64,000 nt of DNA from Mesorhizobium sp. M7A.F.Ca.US.008.03.1.1 (GCF_003997495.1 NZ_RZRU01000011.1:159707-223706); one strand, 5' to 3'. Positions 8,310-18,551 are shown, numbered from the stretch's first letter. The notes: generated from the letters alone by a model not told the origin. Made by a program: numbers and translations.

Positions 8310-10733
8310 TCAATCCGGACGCTTCGGCGCCGCATCAGGATCCTGTTCCCACTTCCACTCAAGGATCTCCGGCATATCCTGTCCATGGGCGCGAATATAG
8401 GCTCGATGTTCAAGCAGCTTGCTGTCCATCGCCTGCTTCAGGCCGACCCGCATGCTCTTCAATCGCGGAACCCAGTCGAGGACGCTTTTGACGATATGAA
8501 ACCGGTCGAGGCCATTCAACACCGTCATGTCGAAGGGTGTCGTGGTCGTGCCCTCCTCGTTGTAGCCGCGGACATGGATGTTGTCATGGTTGGTGCGTCG
8601 ATAGGTCAGGCGGTGGATCGTCCAGGGATAGCCGTGATAGGCAAAGATGACCGGCTTGTCGGCGGTGAACAGCGCATCGAAATCGCGATCCGACAGACCG
8701 TGCGGATGATATTCCTTTGGCTGTAGCGTCATCAGGTCGACGACATTGACCACCCTGATCCTGAGATCAGGAACCTGTTGCCTGAGGATCTGCACGGCGG
8801 CCAGAGTTTCGAGGGTTGGAACATCGCCGGCGCAAGCCATTACGACGTCAGGCTCAGCCCCATCATGTGTCGACGCCCAGTCCCAGATGCCGATCCCTGC
8901 CCTGCAGTGAACGATTGCCTTGTCCATCGACAGCCACTGCCATGACGGTGGCTTGCCGGCGACGATGACGTTGATGCGGTTCCATGTCTGCAGCACGTGG
9001 TCGGTCACGCACAGCAAGGTGTTGGCGTCCGGCGGCAGGTAGACCCGCACGACATCGGCCTTCTTGTTGAGAGCAACGTCGATGAAGCCGGGATCCTGAT
9101 GGCTGAAGCCATTGTGTTCCTGATGCCAGACATGGCTCGACAACAGATAATTCAGCGATGCGATCGGCCGCCGCCAAGGGATGTCGCGGCAAGCATCCAG
9201 CCATTTCGCATGCTGGTTGAACATGGAATCGACGATGTGGATGAACGCCTCGTAGCAGGAAAACAGGCCATGGCGTCCGGTGAGCAGGTAGCCCTCCAGC
9301 CAGCCCTGGCAGGTGTGCTCGGAGAGGATTTCGAGCACCCGGCCATCACGCCCGAGATGAACGTCTTCGGGCAGGGTTTTTTCCATCCAGCCACGCTCGG
9401 TCACTTCAAACACGTCCTGAAGGCGGTTTGAGGCAGTCTCGTCCGGGCCGACGATCCTGAAGTTCTTCGAGGCCTCGTTCAACTGCATGACATCACGCAG
9501 GAAGCTGCCCATAACCCGCGTCGACTCGGCCTTGATGGCGCCAGGGCGCCCGAGCGCAATCGCGTGATCTTGCAACGCCGGCAGATCGAGAGACCTGCGC
9601 AGCAGGCCGCCATTGGCATGCGGGTTGGCGCTCATCCGTCTTGATGCCTGCGGTGCCGTGGCGCTGATCGAGGCGACAGGAGCGCCGGCGGCATCGAACA
9701 GCTCTTCTGGGCGGTAGCTTTTCAGCCACTCCTCAAGCAGCTTGAGATGGGCGGGGTTCTCCGCAAGACTTGACAACGGAACCTGGTGGGACCGCCAAAA
9801 GCCCTCGGTCTTCAGGCCGTCAACCTCTTTCGGCCCCGTCCACCCCTTGGGGCTGCGCAGCACGATCATCGGCCATCTCGGCCGTGACGCGATGGCCGCA
9901 GATCCGTTGCGTGCCGCATGCTGGATAACCTGGATCCGATCAAACGCATCGTCGAGCACGCTCGCCATTCGCTCATGCATAAGGGCCGGCTCATAGCCCT
10001 CTACGAACAACGGCTCATAGCCGTAGCCGACGAACAGCGACCGCAATTCGTCTTCGGGAATGCGGGCCAGGATGGTTGGATTGGCAATCTTGTAGCCGTT
10101 CAGGTGCAGGATCGGCAGAACCGCCCCGTCGCGCGCGGGGTTGAGGAATTTGTTGGAATGCCATGCGGTGGCGAGTGGCCCTGTTTCCGCTTCACCGTCA
10201 CCGACAACACAGGCAACGACCAGATCGGGATTGTCGAAGGCGGCGCCATAGGCATGCGAAAGCGAATAGCCCAGCTCGCCGCCCTCATGGATCGAGCCGG
10301 GCACGTCTGGTGCGGCATGGCTCGGGATGCCGCCGGGAAACGAGAACTGCCGGAACAGTTTGCGCATTCCCTGCTCATCCATCGAAATATCGGGATTGAG
10401 CTCACTATACGTGCCCTCGAGATAAGTGTTCGCCACCATTGCCGGGCCGCCATGGCCGGGGCCGCAGATGTAGATCACATTCGTGTCCCTGAGGCGGATG
10501 ACGCGGTTAAGGTGCGCGTAAATGAAACTTAGACCCGGCGACGTTCCCCAGTGGCCGAGGAGACGCGGCTTGACGTGCTCCAGCCGCAACGGTTCGCGCA
10601 GCAGCGGATTGTCGAGCAGATAGATCTGGCCGATCGTCAGATAGTTGGCGGCGCGCCAATAGGCATCAATGTCGCGCAGCTGGCGCTCTGAAAGCCGGTC
10701 GCCGGAAGCTGGTATTGTGTTATGCTCGGTCAT
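8310..10733 (-). CDS. xfp: phosphoketolase (xylulose-5-P/fructose-6-P)
   Basis: The 807-residue thiamine diphosphate enzyme is the normal length for Xfp. It shows [18 protein letters not shown] near 63, [10 protein letters not shown] near 91, the TPP-binding [10 protein letters not shown] near 178 with its NGYKIANPT partner, and [12 protein letters not shown] in the pyrimidine-binding half. It cleaves xylulose 5-phosphate (or fructose 6-phosphate) with phosphate to acetyl phosphate plus glyceraldehyde 3-phosphate (or erythrose 4-phosphate). I placed the start at 10733 (MTEHNT), which has GGGAG six bases upstream; the frame extends 16 codons further without a better site. It lies 123 bp downstream of the metallo-hydrolase gene. 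Confidence 0.96.
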   Translation of the reverse strand: MTEHNTIPASGDRLSERQLRDIDAYWRAANYLTIGQIYLLDNPLLREPLRLEHVKPRLLGHWGTSPGLSFIYAHLNRVIRLRDTNVIYICGPGHGGPAMVANTYLEGTYSELNPDISMDEQGMRKLFRQFSFPGGIPSHAAPDVPGSIHEGGELGYSLSHAYGAAFDNPDLVVACVVGDGEAETGPLATAWHSNKFLNPARDGAVLPILHLNGYKIANPTILARIPEDELRSLFVGYGYEPLFVEGYEPALMHERMASVLDDAFDRIQVIQHAARNGSAAIASRPRWPMIVLRSPKGWTGPKEVDGLKTEGFWRSHQVPLSSLAENPAHLKLLEEWLKSYRPEELFDAAGAPVASISATAPQASRRMSANPHANGGLLRRSLDLPALQDHAIALGRPGAIKAESTRVMGSFLRDVMQLNEASKNFRIVGPDETASNRLQDVFEVTERGWMEKTLPEDVHLGRDGRVLEILSEHTCQGWLEGYLLTGRHGLFSCYEAFIHIVDSMFNQHAKWLDACRDIPWRRPIASLNYLLSSHVWHQEHNGFSHQDPGFIDVALNKKADVVRVYLPPDANTLLCVTDHVLQTWNRINVIVAGKPPSWQWLSMDKAIVHCRAGIGIWDWASTHDGAEPDVVMACAGDVPTLETLAAVQILRQQVPDLRIRVVNVVDLMTLQPKEYHPHGLSDRDFDALFTADKPVIFAYHGYPWTIHRLTYRRTNHDNIHVRGYNEEGTTTTPFDMTVLNGLDRFHIVKSVLDWVPRLKSMRVGLKQAMDSKLLEHRAYIRAHGQDMPEILEWKWEQDPDAAPKRPD

Positions 10734-10856
10734 GTCCGGCTCCCATCGTCTGTTAGCACCCTGTCGCCTGGACTGCGACATGAGCCAGTGTTCGTCGATC
10801 TGCAGCGAATGGACACCAACGCGCTCGCGCGCGTTCAGTTCATCGCTTCGCGGCCC

Positions 10857-12458
10857 CTACGCGTCCTTGTCCTCTAGCGCTCTGCGCATCCTCCTGATCA
10901 TCGCTGCGCGACCCCGTTCGTCGGCTGCGGCGCTGACCGCCTCATTGATATCGAGGAGAAGCTTTGAAAGGTCATTGTGCCAGTCGAGGCGGGCAATCTT
11001 TTCCGGCTTCAGACGGCGGGGCTCGTTGACCTCGACCGGCAAACTGCGACCGGGGGTCAATTGGAAAGCATCGTCTAGCCTCGGGATAATGATCCTGTCT
11101 TCGGGTATCAGTCCTGCAAGCCTGCCACGCAGGCCGTTGAGTCCAGCCTCCTCCCCATGCGTCAGGAACACCTGCTGCCTCACCGGAGTTCGGGCCCTGA
11201 GCCAGGCGACCAGTTCACTGGCGTCGGCGTGGCCGGAATAGAGGTCGAACAGGCTGATGTGTGCCTTGACCTCGACTTCCTCACCCTGGATGCGCACGCG
11301 CTGCGCGCCGTCGAGCAGGATCCTCCCGAGCGACCCTTGGGCCTGATATCCGGCCATCATCACCGTGGCGTTCCTGCGCCAGAGATTGGCCTTGAGATGA
11401 TGGCGGATACGCCCCGCATCGCACATGCCGCTGGCGGCGATCACCACGAAGAAACCGCTCAGGCGGTTGATCGCCTTGCTTTGTTCCACCGTCTCTGTGA
11501 AGCGCAGTTCCTTCGAGTTGAGAGCTTGGCGCAGCACGTCACCCTGTTCGATTTCGTTGGCGTGCCGCTCGAAAATCGCACTGGCGCGCGTCGCCAGCGG
11601 CGAGTCGACGAAGACTGGAGCTGTCGGCACGGCGCCGGTCGTCATGAGCAGATGGAGATCGACCAGCAGTTCCTGCGTGCGCTCCACTGCGAAGGACGGA
11701 ACGATCAGCGGGCCATGTTGATCGGCGGCGCCACGCACCACGTCGCCGAGCTGCGATCGCCGCTGCTCGGGCGAGACATCGGGCCGGTCCCTGTCTCCGT
11801 AGGTCGATTCGCAGATCAGATAGTCCACCCCGGCTGGACCTTCAGGATCGGTCTGGAGCAGCTTGTGGCCTGGACCGATGTCGCCCGAAAATATGATGCG
11901 CAGCGGCGCACCGTGTCGGTCGATCTCCAGCTCGACAGATGCCGAACCGAGTAGATGGCCAGCGTTCCAGAAGCGGACGCGGAGGCCTTCGGCGACGGTG
12001 GTCCATTCGCCGTATTCAACAGCCCGGAACAATGTCATGCACGCGGCGGCATCCTGCTGACTGTAGATCGGCTCGACGGGCGGCCGCCCGCGCTGCGCGT
12101 TGCGACGATTCAGGTGTTCCACTTCCATTTCCTGGATATGCGCCGAGTCCGGCAGCATGACCGAGCAAAGATCAATGGTGGCGCGGGTCGTATAGATCGG
12201 ACCAGAAAAGCCCTGTTTGAGCAGTTTCGGCAGAAGGCCGCTGTGGTCGATATGCGCGTGCGTCAGGATGACGGCGTCAATCGCTTCCGGTGGGAACGGG
12301 AACGCACCATAGTTCAATTCCCGTTCGGACTTCGACCCCTGGAATAGGCCGCAGTCGATGAGGATGCGCGAATGCGGCCTCTCGATCTCATAACATGAGC
12401 CGGTGACGCCATGGGCCGCGCCGTGGAAACGCAGGATAGGATCAGTGTCGCCTGTCAT
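10857..12458 (-). CDS. MBL-fold beta-CASP RNA-metabolism-type hydrolase
   Basis: The 533-residue protein has the metallo-beta-lactamase motif HAHIDH (about residue 60), a GHLLGSASVELE histidine, the SGDIGPG aspartate, beta-CASP motifs (VPSFAVERTQ; IAASGMCDAGR) and a C-terminal RMMBL segment (SGHADASEL). This is the family of CPSF73-like nucleases; bacterial members of this branch are poorly characterised. The start at 12458 (MTGDTDP) lies 11 bp after the universal stress gene's stop. The frame stays open upstream to 13367, but that extension runs antiparallel-shifted through the stress gene and does not read like protein. Confidence 0.85.
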   Translation of the reverse strand: MTGDTDPILRFHGAAHGVTGSCYEIERPHSRILIDCGLFQGSKSERELNYGAFPFPPEAIDAVILTHAHIDHSGLLPKLLKQGFSGPIYTTRATIDLCSVMLPDSAHIQEMEVEHLNRRNAQRGRPPVEPIYSQQDAAACMTLFRAVEYGEWTTVAEGLRVRFWNAGHLLGSASVELEIDRHGAPLRIIFSGDIGPGHKLLQTDPEGPAGVDYLICESTYGDRDRPDVSPEQRRSQLGDVVRGAADQHGPLIVPSFAVERTQELLVDLHLLMTTGAVPTAPVFVDSPLATRASAIFERHANEIEQGDVLRQALNSKELRFTETVEQSKAINRLSGFFVVIAASGMCDAGRIRHHLKANLWRRNATVMMAGYQAQGSLGRILLDGAQRVRIQGEEVEVKAHISLFDLYSGHADASELVAWLRARTPVRQQVFLTHGEEAGLNGLRGRLAGLIPEDRIIIPRLDDAFQLTPGRSLPVEVNEPRRLKPEKIARLDWHNDLSKLLLDINEAVSAAADERGRAAMIRRMRRALEDKDA

Positions 12459-12469
12459 CTCGCCACAAC

Positions 12470-13306
12470 CTAATGCGACAGCAGAACAGGCAGGCGCAGA
12501 TCCGCGAGAATGCCTTCGGTGGCACCGCCAAGCACGAAGTCCCTGATGCGGGAGTGACCATATCCGCCCATGACAAGCAGGTTGCCGCCGATCTTGAGAG
12601 CATGCTCCTGAAGCGCCGTTCCGATTGAACTGTCCCCTGCCTGGATAGAGACGGCCTCGGCCACCAGACCACGCATCCTCAGGCCCAGCGCAAGGCGTTC
12701 GCCGATGCCCTGCCCCGGAAGCGGCTTTTCGTCGGTCACGGTCACGACGGTGACCATCGAGGCAAGTTCGAGAAAAACCCGCGCGTCGGCAACAGCCCGT
12801 GCAGCCACTCGGCTGCCGTCCCAGGCGATAACGACATGTCCAAGGACCTCGACGTCCTGGGAGTCGGGAAGAAGCAGGGTCGGTCGACCCGAGCCGAACA
12901 GTATCGCCTCGGCTAGCATTCGCGCCGTCTGGTTGGCAGGCGCCCAGCCGACCAGGCAGACATCGAAATAGCGGGAGTGGTTCGCGGCAACATCGCCCAT
13001 CAGGGCCGGTGGTGCGGTCAACTCCTGCGTGGTGAGGGTCACACCCCCGCGCGCGGCCTCTTGGGTGACTGCCTTGAGCAGGTCTTTGCCACTTTTGCGG
13101 CTGGTCGCCTCGACCTCTTGTATCTTGTAGGGAAGGTCCAGCAAGTAGTTTGAGAGCGCGTTCGAAACGTCGGGGATGTCGACATTGATGGCAACGGCAT
13201 GCAGCGCCGCGTCGATCTGCTGGACGAGAGCGACCGCGTTCGCTCCGATTTTCGAGGAGCTCGCGTCTGGATACGTCGCCAAGGACAGAGAAGCCATCAG
13301 CTTCAT
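12470..13306 (-). CDS. universal stress protein, tandem UspA domains
   Basis: The 278-residue protein contains two Usp domains; the second ends with the ATP-binding pattern GGYGHSRIRDFVLGGAT followed by LPVLLSH. I chose the ATG at 13306 because GGAG lies nine bases upstream and the family begins with a hydrophobic strand here; ATGs at 13318 and 13354 are possible. It begins a probable four-gene unit with the metallo-hydrolase, phosphoketolase and acetate kinase genes. A near-consensus FNR/FixK box (13383-13396) lies 77 bp upstream. Usp proteins with phosphoketolase are common among low-oxygen regulons of rhizobia. Confidence 0.85.
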   Translation of the reverse strand: MKLMASLSLATYPDASSSKIGANAVALVQQIDAALHAVAINVDIPDVSNALSNYLLDLPYKIQEVEATSRKSGKDLLKAVTQEAARGGVTLTTQELTAPPALMGDVAANHSRYFDVCLVGWAPANQTARMLAEAILFGSGRPTLLLPDSQDVEVLGHVVIAWDGSRVAARAVADARVFLELASMVTVVTVTDEKPLPGQGIGERLALGLRMRGLVAEAVSIQAGDSSIGTALQEHALKIGGNLLVMGGYGHSRIRDFVLGGATEGILADLRLPVLLSH

Positions 13307-13619
13307 TGGGATCGTCTCCATCGTCGGACGGCCCACTGCCATCCTTTGCAACATCCTGTAGTCGCAATGGACGAGACGAGCTTTGACCTAGCGCAAATGC
13401 GGGCCGTCAATGGCGAATTCGTAATTCACAGCTTCATCGATCCGGGGGATTTCGAAGAGATTCAAGTTTCTGACCCCGCAAGTAGCCAAGTCGCTCAGCC
13501 GATGATGGGACAGCACATCCGCGCGAAACATTCGGAAGCCTCAACGTCAATGCAGTCATCAATTTGGTGTGCGAGCCGGCAATGCACCCTCTTCCGACTG
13601 CTGACCTCAATCTGGTTGC
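13307..13619. other. intergenic region before the stress operon, no gene seen
   Basis: This stretch lies between the universal stress gene and the 3' end of the DUF4396-oxidase gene. It carries the FNR-like box at 13383-13396. A plus-strand frame running through it has no ribosome-binding site and no recognisable protein character. I see no terminator with a T-tract. Confidence 0.5.
13383..13396 (-). promoter_or_regulatory. near-consensus FixK/FNR box for the usp-MBL-xfp-ackA genes
   Basis: The sequence TTGACCTAGCGCAA fits TTGA-N6-TCAA with one mismatch. On the minus strand a TACAGG hexamer (13355-13360) sits centred 32 bp downstream, again the class II spacing. The geometry is the same as at the CBS-BON promoter, which strengthens an otherwise imperfect match. 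Confidence 0.45.
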
Positions 13620-15539
13620 CTAAGACACCACGTCGATGACCACCATCAGCCCGCCACCGCCCTTCTCCTCAACGTTGTTATTGGTCGTATGATGCGGGAT
13701 ATGGCAGTGGATTAGCCACTTGCCGGGCTCGCGCGCCTTCCAGACGACGTCGTAGCGCTGGCCCGGCCCGACATTGATCGTGTCGGCGAGGAACCGCGCC
13801 GAAGCAGGGATCGTCTCACCGTCGCGCGCCACCACCTCGAACGGGCCACCATGGATGTGCATGGGGTGGATGAAGCCATTGTTGGTGCCGATGAAGCGCA
13901 CCTTCAAGGTTTCGCCGACCTTCATATGGATGGTCTCGGTTGAGGGATAGGCCTTGCCGTTGATGGTGAAGAAGTTCGGCATGCCGCCGTCCATCGGCAT
14001 CGAAGGATAGGTCAGGCCCTCCCGCAGCAGCCATTCCTGCAACTGGATGACATAGTCGTGGTCGGCCGCAACTTCGTCGGCGGGGTTCGCCGGATCGATT
14101 ATCATCGCGCCGTAGAGGCCAAGCGCCTGCGTTCGGTCCGGCTTGGCGTGTGGATGGTAGAAATAGGTGCCGTGCTGGGTCGCGGTGAACTCATAGGAAT
14201 AGGTCTGGCCCGGCTCTATCGGCGGCTGTGTGATCTCCGCCGGCCCGTCCATCTGGTTCGGCAGGATCATGCCGTGCCAGTGGATTGTTGTCTCCTCAGG
14301 CAGCGCATTGGTGACATTGACCCGGATTCGGTCGCCTTGGCGAATATGAATGCGCGGGCCGGGAATTTCGCCATTATAGGCATAGCCGTCTACGGTCACA
14401 TTTGGCAGGATGTGCCAACCGATTACCGACGGCCTTAGGTCGAAGACTTTCACGCCGTTTTGGATCCGGAATGGCAGGTCCTGGTCGCCTTTGGCGGCAA
14501 GGTCGTAGGACGTTTTCACACCGCGCGGATCGACCGCTGCCATGTCGCGCATCGTGTCGGCCGGAGTGTCGCGGTCCATGATCATGCCTTGGGGCATGAT
14601 GGCCCCGCCGACATCGCGCGCCGAGAGCGTCATGTTGAGCCAGTTCGCCGGTGCGATCATGCCGATGGCGAGCGCTACCAGTGAGACCATGCCGAGGGCT
14701 GCGATCTGCGGCGTCGTGGCATCCGTCTCCATTTGATGGGAATCGTGGTCGGCACTTTGATTGTCATGGCCTTTCCCTCGGTGATCGGCGGCGGCGGCGG
14801 CCTGATGCTGCTGGTGTTGCATCAGCATCGAAGCACGCTGCTCTGTGGCAGGCCGGTGCCGGGCTCCCGCCTCGTCCCGTTGTGTCATGAGCCCATGTTT
14901 GAGGCCGCGTGCCACCAGCCAGACATTGGCCGGATAGGCCAGCGTGAACCCGGCGATGACGCCGAGCGACATCACGCCCCAAAACAGCAGTTCCGTCGGC
15001 TCCATGGCGCGCATGTCGCGCCCCATCATCAGGAAGCTCATGACCGGCGCCATGCCGGCCATCATGAAGTTCATGGAAATGAATTCGGGCAGGAAGCTCT
15101 TGCGGACATTCTCCCAATAGGTGCCGCCCATCATCGATTTCATGAATAGCGACTGGAAGATGAACAGGCCAAAGGCAAAGCCGGCGAGATATTCGACAAT
15201 CAGATCGATCCACATCGGCAGGCCGAGCGTCGCGGTGATGACGGCGGCAAGAATAATGCCGGTCGCGTCACCGGCCACGCAGTGGATGGTCGAGCCGACG
15301 CCCTGTTTCCAAAGCGGCTTGGTGAAATCCTCGTGCTCGCCAGGCCGAGGCTCCTTGTCGGCAAGCACATAAAGCAGCAGGCCGAGGGGTCCCATGTACA
15401 GGGTCACCAGGATGAAGCCCCATTTCATCACCACCGGCTCGGGATTGTTGCGGTATTGATCGACACCGACACAGAGCGTCGAAGCCGCGGCAAGTACGAA
15501 CCAGAAGGCGAGGAAATAGTCGATCGGCTGGATGAACAT
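13620..15539 (-). CDS. DUF4396 membrane domain fused to two-domain multicopper oxidase
   Basis: The 639-residue protein has an N-terminal membrane part (residues 1-215, about six helices: FLAFWFVLAAAST, MKWGFILVTLYMGPLG, GLFIFQSLFMKSMMGG) of the DUF4396 type. A His/Gln-rich linker (about 225-270), another helix (about 280-300) and a multicopper oxidase follow. The oxidase has HWHGM, YHPHA, HPMHIHG and HCHIPHH, so all four copper-binding blocks are present, but only about 275 residues separate domain start and end, i.e. two cupredoxin domains. The type 1 cysteine is only in the second domain (type B-like). It should place the oxidase on the periplasmic face. It is downstream of copZ by about 90 bp and probably copper-induced. 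Confidence 0.85.
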   Translation of the reverse strand: MFIQPIDYFLAFWFVLAAASTLCVGVDQYRNNPEPVVMKWGFILVTLYMGPLGLLLYVLADKEPRPGEHEDFTKPLWKQGVGSTIHCVAGDATGIILAAVITATLGLPMWIDLIVEYLAGFAFGLFIFQSLFMKSMMGGTYWENVRKSFLPEFISMNFMMAGMAPVMSFLMMGRDMRAMEPTELLFWGVMSLGVIAGFTLAYPANVWLVARGLKHGLMTQRDEAGARHRPATEQRASMLMQHQQHQAAAAADHRGKGHDNQSADHDSHQMETDATTPQIAALGMVSLVALAIGMIAPANWLNMTLSARDVGGAIMPQGMIMDRDTPADTMRDMAAVDPRGVKTSYDLAAKGDQDLPFRIQNGVKVFDLRPSVIGWHILPNVTVDGYAYNGEIPGPRIHIRQGDRIRVNVTNALPEETTIHWHGMILPNQMDGPAEITQPPIEPGQTYSYEFTATQHGTYFYHPHAKPDRTQALGLYGAMIIDPANPADEVAADHDYVIQLQEWLLREGLTYPSMPMDGGMPNFFTINGKAYPSTETIHMKVGETLKVRFIGTNNGFIHPMHIHGGPFEVVARDGETIPASARFLADTINVGPGQRYDVVWKAREPGKWLIHCHIPHHTTNNNVEEKGGGGLMVVIDVVS

Positions 15540-15630
15540 GATTTAACCTTGCGCCCCCACGCCAGTCGGTTCAATCAAGCACTAACGCGGCGCGCGGGAC
15601 AATGATCCCGCCGCCGCGTTGATGAGAGTC

Positions 15631-15834
15631 TCAGGCGGCCAGCTTTTCGTTTTCGTAGCCGGCCGAACGGATCACTTCGCAAATTGCATTCTCGCTGGCA
15701 CCGGTTTCGACCGCTACCGTCGATGATGCGAGATCGACAGCGACCCGCGCCTCCGGATCGACGCTTTTTACAGCTTTATCGATCGTGCTGGCGCAGTGGC
15801 CGCAGCTCATCTCGGGTACTTTCAGTTTCAACAT
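15631..15834 (-). CDS. copZ: copper chaperone CopZ (HMA domain)
   Basis: This 67-residue protein is a single heavy-metal-associated domain with the loop MSCGHCAS near residue 10 instead of the more usual MxCxxC with polar residues; GHC is common in rhizobial CopZ. It would carry Cu(I) in the cytosol to CopA. The ATG at 15834 has GGAG seven bases upstream; a GTG one codon earlier is open. It is transcribed away from copA from its own MerR-type promoter (15864-15894). Confidence 0.9.
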   Translation of the reverse strand: MLKLKVPEMSCGHCASTIDKAVKSVDPEARVAVDLASSTVAVETGASENAICEVIRSAGYENEKLAA

Positions 15835-15863
15835 CACAGCTCTCCTTTGTTGCCGATGGGAGC

Positions 15864-15894
15864 TTTATGAGGCTTCCCACCGTTGGAAGGTCAA
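15864..15894 (-). promoter_or_regulatory. CueR/MerR-type promoter of copZ
   Basis: On the minus strand a TTGACC -35 (15889-15894) and a CATAAA -10 (15864-15869) are separated by 19 bp. That is the over-long spacer typical of promoters activated by MerR-family proteins. The spacer holds the imperfect dyad TTCCAACGGTGGGAA. The copA promoter facing the other way has the same design. Confidence 0.75.
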
Positions 15895-15944
15895 GGGCGT
15901 GCCTGCCTCCTTCATCATTTTTCTGATTGCTCGAGAGAATGCCC

Positions 15945-15975
15945 TTGACCTTACCATGATGGGAACCTTTATCTA
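15945..15975 (+). promoter_or_regulatory. CueR/MerR-type promoter of copA
   Basis: A TTGACC -35 (15945-15950) and TATCTA -10 (15970-15975) are 19 bp apart. The spacer centre TTACCATGATGGGAA is an almost perfect dyad. CueR encoded at 18619-19080 is the obvious activator. The predicted transcription start (about 15982) argues against using the ATG at 15984 as translation start of copA. Confidence 0.8.
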
Positions 15976-16010
15976 TAGCTGCGATGACCCATCGAGGGAG
16001 TTGCAAGGAC

Positions 16011-18551
16011 ATGAATGCCATGACTCAATCCACATCGGCCGGCTCCGTCCCGGTTTTCAGCTCGACCTTCCAGATCGGCATCGACGGCATGACCTGCGCG
16101 TCCTGTGTGCGGCGCGTCGAAAAGGCGATCGCGGCGGCGCCTGGCGTTGCCAGTGCCTCGGTCAATCTGGCGACCGAACGAGCAGAACTGACCTTCTCGG
16201 GCAAGGTGGACATCGCACCGGTTCTGGCGGCGGTCGCGGCCGCCGGTTATGCTGCGCGCGAAAACACGTTTGAGCTTGCCATAGAGGGCATGACCTGCGC
16301 CTCCTGCGTTTCGCGCATTGAAAAAGCCCTGAAGACTGTGCCAGGCGTCGTCGCCGCAAGCGTCAATCTCGCGACCGAGCGCGCCACCGTTCGCGCCATT
16401 GCCGGCGCGGTCGACACCGAGACGCTGGAAAAGAAGATCGCTGCGGCTGGCTACCAGGCTCGTGCTATTTCTCCCGAATCCGCTGGCGATCAGGAGCGGA
16501 GTGGCCGCGAAGCCGAAATCCGTGCCCTCACCCTCGTGCTCGGCGTCGCCGCCGTGCTGACGCTGCCGGTCTTCGTTCTGGAGATGGGTTCGCATCTGGT
16601 GCCGGCATTCCATCACTGGGTGATGATGACGCTTGGGGACTGGAATTGGCGCCTGCAATTCGTGCTGACCACGATCGTTCTCTTCGGACCCGGCCTTCGA
16701 TTTTTCCGAAAAGGCATTCCGGCGCTGCTCAAGGGCGCTCCGGACATGAACGCGCTTGTCGCCCTGGGTTCGGGCGCCGCCTGGTCCTATTCGGTGGTCG
16801 CTACCTTCATACCCGGCCTGCTGCCGGCTGGGACCGCCAACGTCTATTACGAGGCCGCGGCAGTGATCGTCACGCTGATCCTGCTCGGCCGCACTCTCGA
16901 AGCGCGCGCCAAGGGCCGCACCGGCGAGGCGATCAAGAAGCTCGTCGGGCTGCAGGCCAAGACGGCGCATGTCGTCAAGGACGGCGTCACGGTGGAAGTG
17001 CCGCTGGCCGAGGTGCGAAGCGGCGATCTGGTGGTCGTGCGCCCCGGCGAGAAGATTGCCGTCGACGGTGAGATCGTCGAAGGCTCGTCTTTCGTCAACG
17101 AGGCGATGATCACCGGCGAGCCGCTCCCTGTCACCAAAGGCGTCGGCGCCGAGGTCATCGGCGGCACCATCAACAAAACCGGAAGCTTCACGTTCCGTGC
17201 GACGAAGGTCGGTTCTCAGACGCTGCTCGCCCAGATCATCCGCATGGTCGAGGCGGCGCAAGGCGCGAAGCTGCCGATCCAGGCGCTTGTCGACAAGGTG
17301 ACAGCGTGGTTCGTCCCGGGGGTGATCGCCGCGGCCGTGCTTACCTTCGGCATCTGGCTGGTCTTCGGTCCTGACCCCGCACTGTCCTTCGCTCTCGTCA
17401 ATGCGGTTGCCGTACTGATCATCGCCTGCCCGTGCGCCATGGGGCTGGCCACACCAACCTCGATCATGGTCGGCACCGGCCGCGCGGCCGAACTCGGCGT
17501 GCTGTTCCGCAAGGGCGATGCGCTGCAGACGCTGCGTGACGCCACTGTGATCGCGCTTGATAAGACCGGCACCCTCACGGAGGGCCGCCCCGAACTGACC
17601 GACTTCGCCACGGCCGGCAACTTGCCGGAAGATGAAGTGCTGAGGCTGGTCGCTTCGGCGGAAGCGCGCTCGGAGCATCCGGTCGCTGAGGCAATTGCAC
17701 GTGCGGCTGGACAACGCTCCGTTGCCCTCGCCGCCGTCGCGGATTTTGAGGCTGTTCCCGGCTTTGGGGTGCGGGGAACCGTGGACGGCCGCAGGGTCGA
17801 GGTCGGCGCCGATCGGATGATGCAGAAACTCGGCCTCGATATCTCGGCCTTTGCCACAACGACGGCGCGCCTCGCCGACGAAGGCAAGACCCCGCTCTAC
17901 GCAGCCGTCGACGGGCGGCTTGCGGCAGTCATAGCCGTCGCCGACCCGATCAAGGCATCGACGCCCGCTGCGATCAAGGCATTGCATGGCCTCGGCCTCA
18001 AGGTCGTGATGGTGACCGGTGATAACCGGCGCACGGCCGAGGCAATCGGACGGCGCGTCGGCATTGATGAGATCTTTGCCGAGGTGCTGCCGCAGGGCAA
18101 GGTTGACGCGGTCAAGAAGCTCGGCGCCGGCGGTGCCCGCGTCGCCTTCGTCGGTGACGGCATCAACGACGCGCCGGCGCTGGCGGCTGCCGATGTCGGC
18201 ATCGCCATCGGCACCGGCACCGACATCGCCATCGAAAGCGCCGACGTCGTGCTGATGTCAGGCGACCTCACAGGCGTTGCGAACGCGATCGCGCTCTCAA
18301 AGGCGACCTTGCGCAACATCGGCCAGAACTTGTTCTGGGCCTTCGCCTACAACGTGGCGCTGATACCGGTCGCTGCCGGTTTGCTCTATCCTGTGAACGG
18401 CACGCTGCTGTCGCCGATGCTGGCGGCTGGGGCCATGGCATTGTCCAGCGTCTTCGTGCTCACGAACGCGTTGCGGCTGAAGCGCTTCCGCGCCCCGCTG
18501 GAAGAGGATCGCCGGCAAATGGGCCAACCAGCAATGATGCCGGCCGAATAA
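16011..18551 (+). CDS. copA: copper-exporting P1B-type ATPase CopA
   Basis: The protein (846 residues from 16011) has two N-terminal HMA domains, each with GMTCASC, and eight predicted helices. It also has the Cu(I) CPC motif in [13 protein letters not shown], the phosphorylation site DKTGTLTEG, the SEHPV histidine loop and [11 protein letters not shown]. These mark a PIB-1 Cu(I) exporter to the periplasm. An ATG at 15984 is in frame but would be nearly leaderless; 16011 and 16020 are better, with AAGGA just upstream of the latter. It is followed by cueR (67 bp) and a multicopper oxidase, matching the classic CopA-CueR-CueO logic. Confidence 0.96.
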   Translation: MNAMTQSTSAGSVPVFSSTFQIGIDGMTCASCVRRVEKAIAAAPGVASASVNLATERAELTFSGKVDIAPVLAAVAAAGYAARENTFELAIEGMTCASCVSRIEKALKTVPGVVAASVNLATERATVRAIAGAVDTETLEKKIAAAGYQARAISPESAGDQERSGREAEIRALTLVLGVAAVLTLPVFVLEMGSHLVPAFHHWVMMTLGDWNWRLQFVLTTIVLFGPGLRFFRKGIPALLKGAPDMNALVALGSGAAWSYSVVATFIPGLLPAGTANVYYEAAAVIVTLILLGRTLEARAKGRTGEAIKKLVGLQAKTAHVVKDGVTVEVPLAEVRSGDLVVVRPGEKIAVDGEIVEGSSFVNEAMITGEPLPVTKGVGAEVIGGTINKTGSFTFRATKVGSQTLLAQIIRMVEAAQGAKLPIQALVDKVTAWFVPGVIAAAVLTFGIWLVFGPDPALSFALVNAVAVLIIACPCAMGLATPTSIMVGTGRAAELGVLFRKGDALQTLRDATVIALDKTGTLTEGRPELTDFATAGNLPEDEVLRLVASAEARSEHPVAEAIARAAGQRSVALAAVADFEAVPGFGVRGTVDGRRVEVGADRMMQKLGLDISAFATTTARLADEGKTPLYAAVDGRLAAVIAVADPIKASTPAAIKALHGLGLKVVMVTGDNRRTAEAIGRRVGIDEIFAEVLPQGKVDAVKKLGAGGARVAFVGDGINDAPALAAADVGIAIGTGTDIAIESADVVLMSGDLTGVANAIALSKATLRNIGQNLFWAFAYNVALIPVAAGLLYPVNGTLLSPMLAAGAMALSSVFVLTNALRLKRFRAPLEEDRRQMGQPAMMPAE

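Noticed and set aside
12459..13367. Long N-terminal extension of the metallo-hydrolase frame (836 residues in total)
   Set aside because: It runs through the universal stress gene in another frame, is Arg/Gly-rich and has no homology; the MTGDTDP start at 12458 fits the family.
15969..17987. 672-codon minus-strand frame opposite copA
   Set aside because: Arg/Asp/His-rich antisense frame of a GC-rich gene; no motif found.
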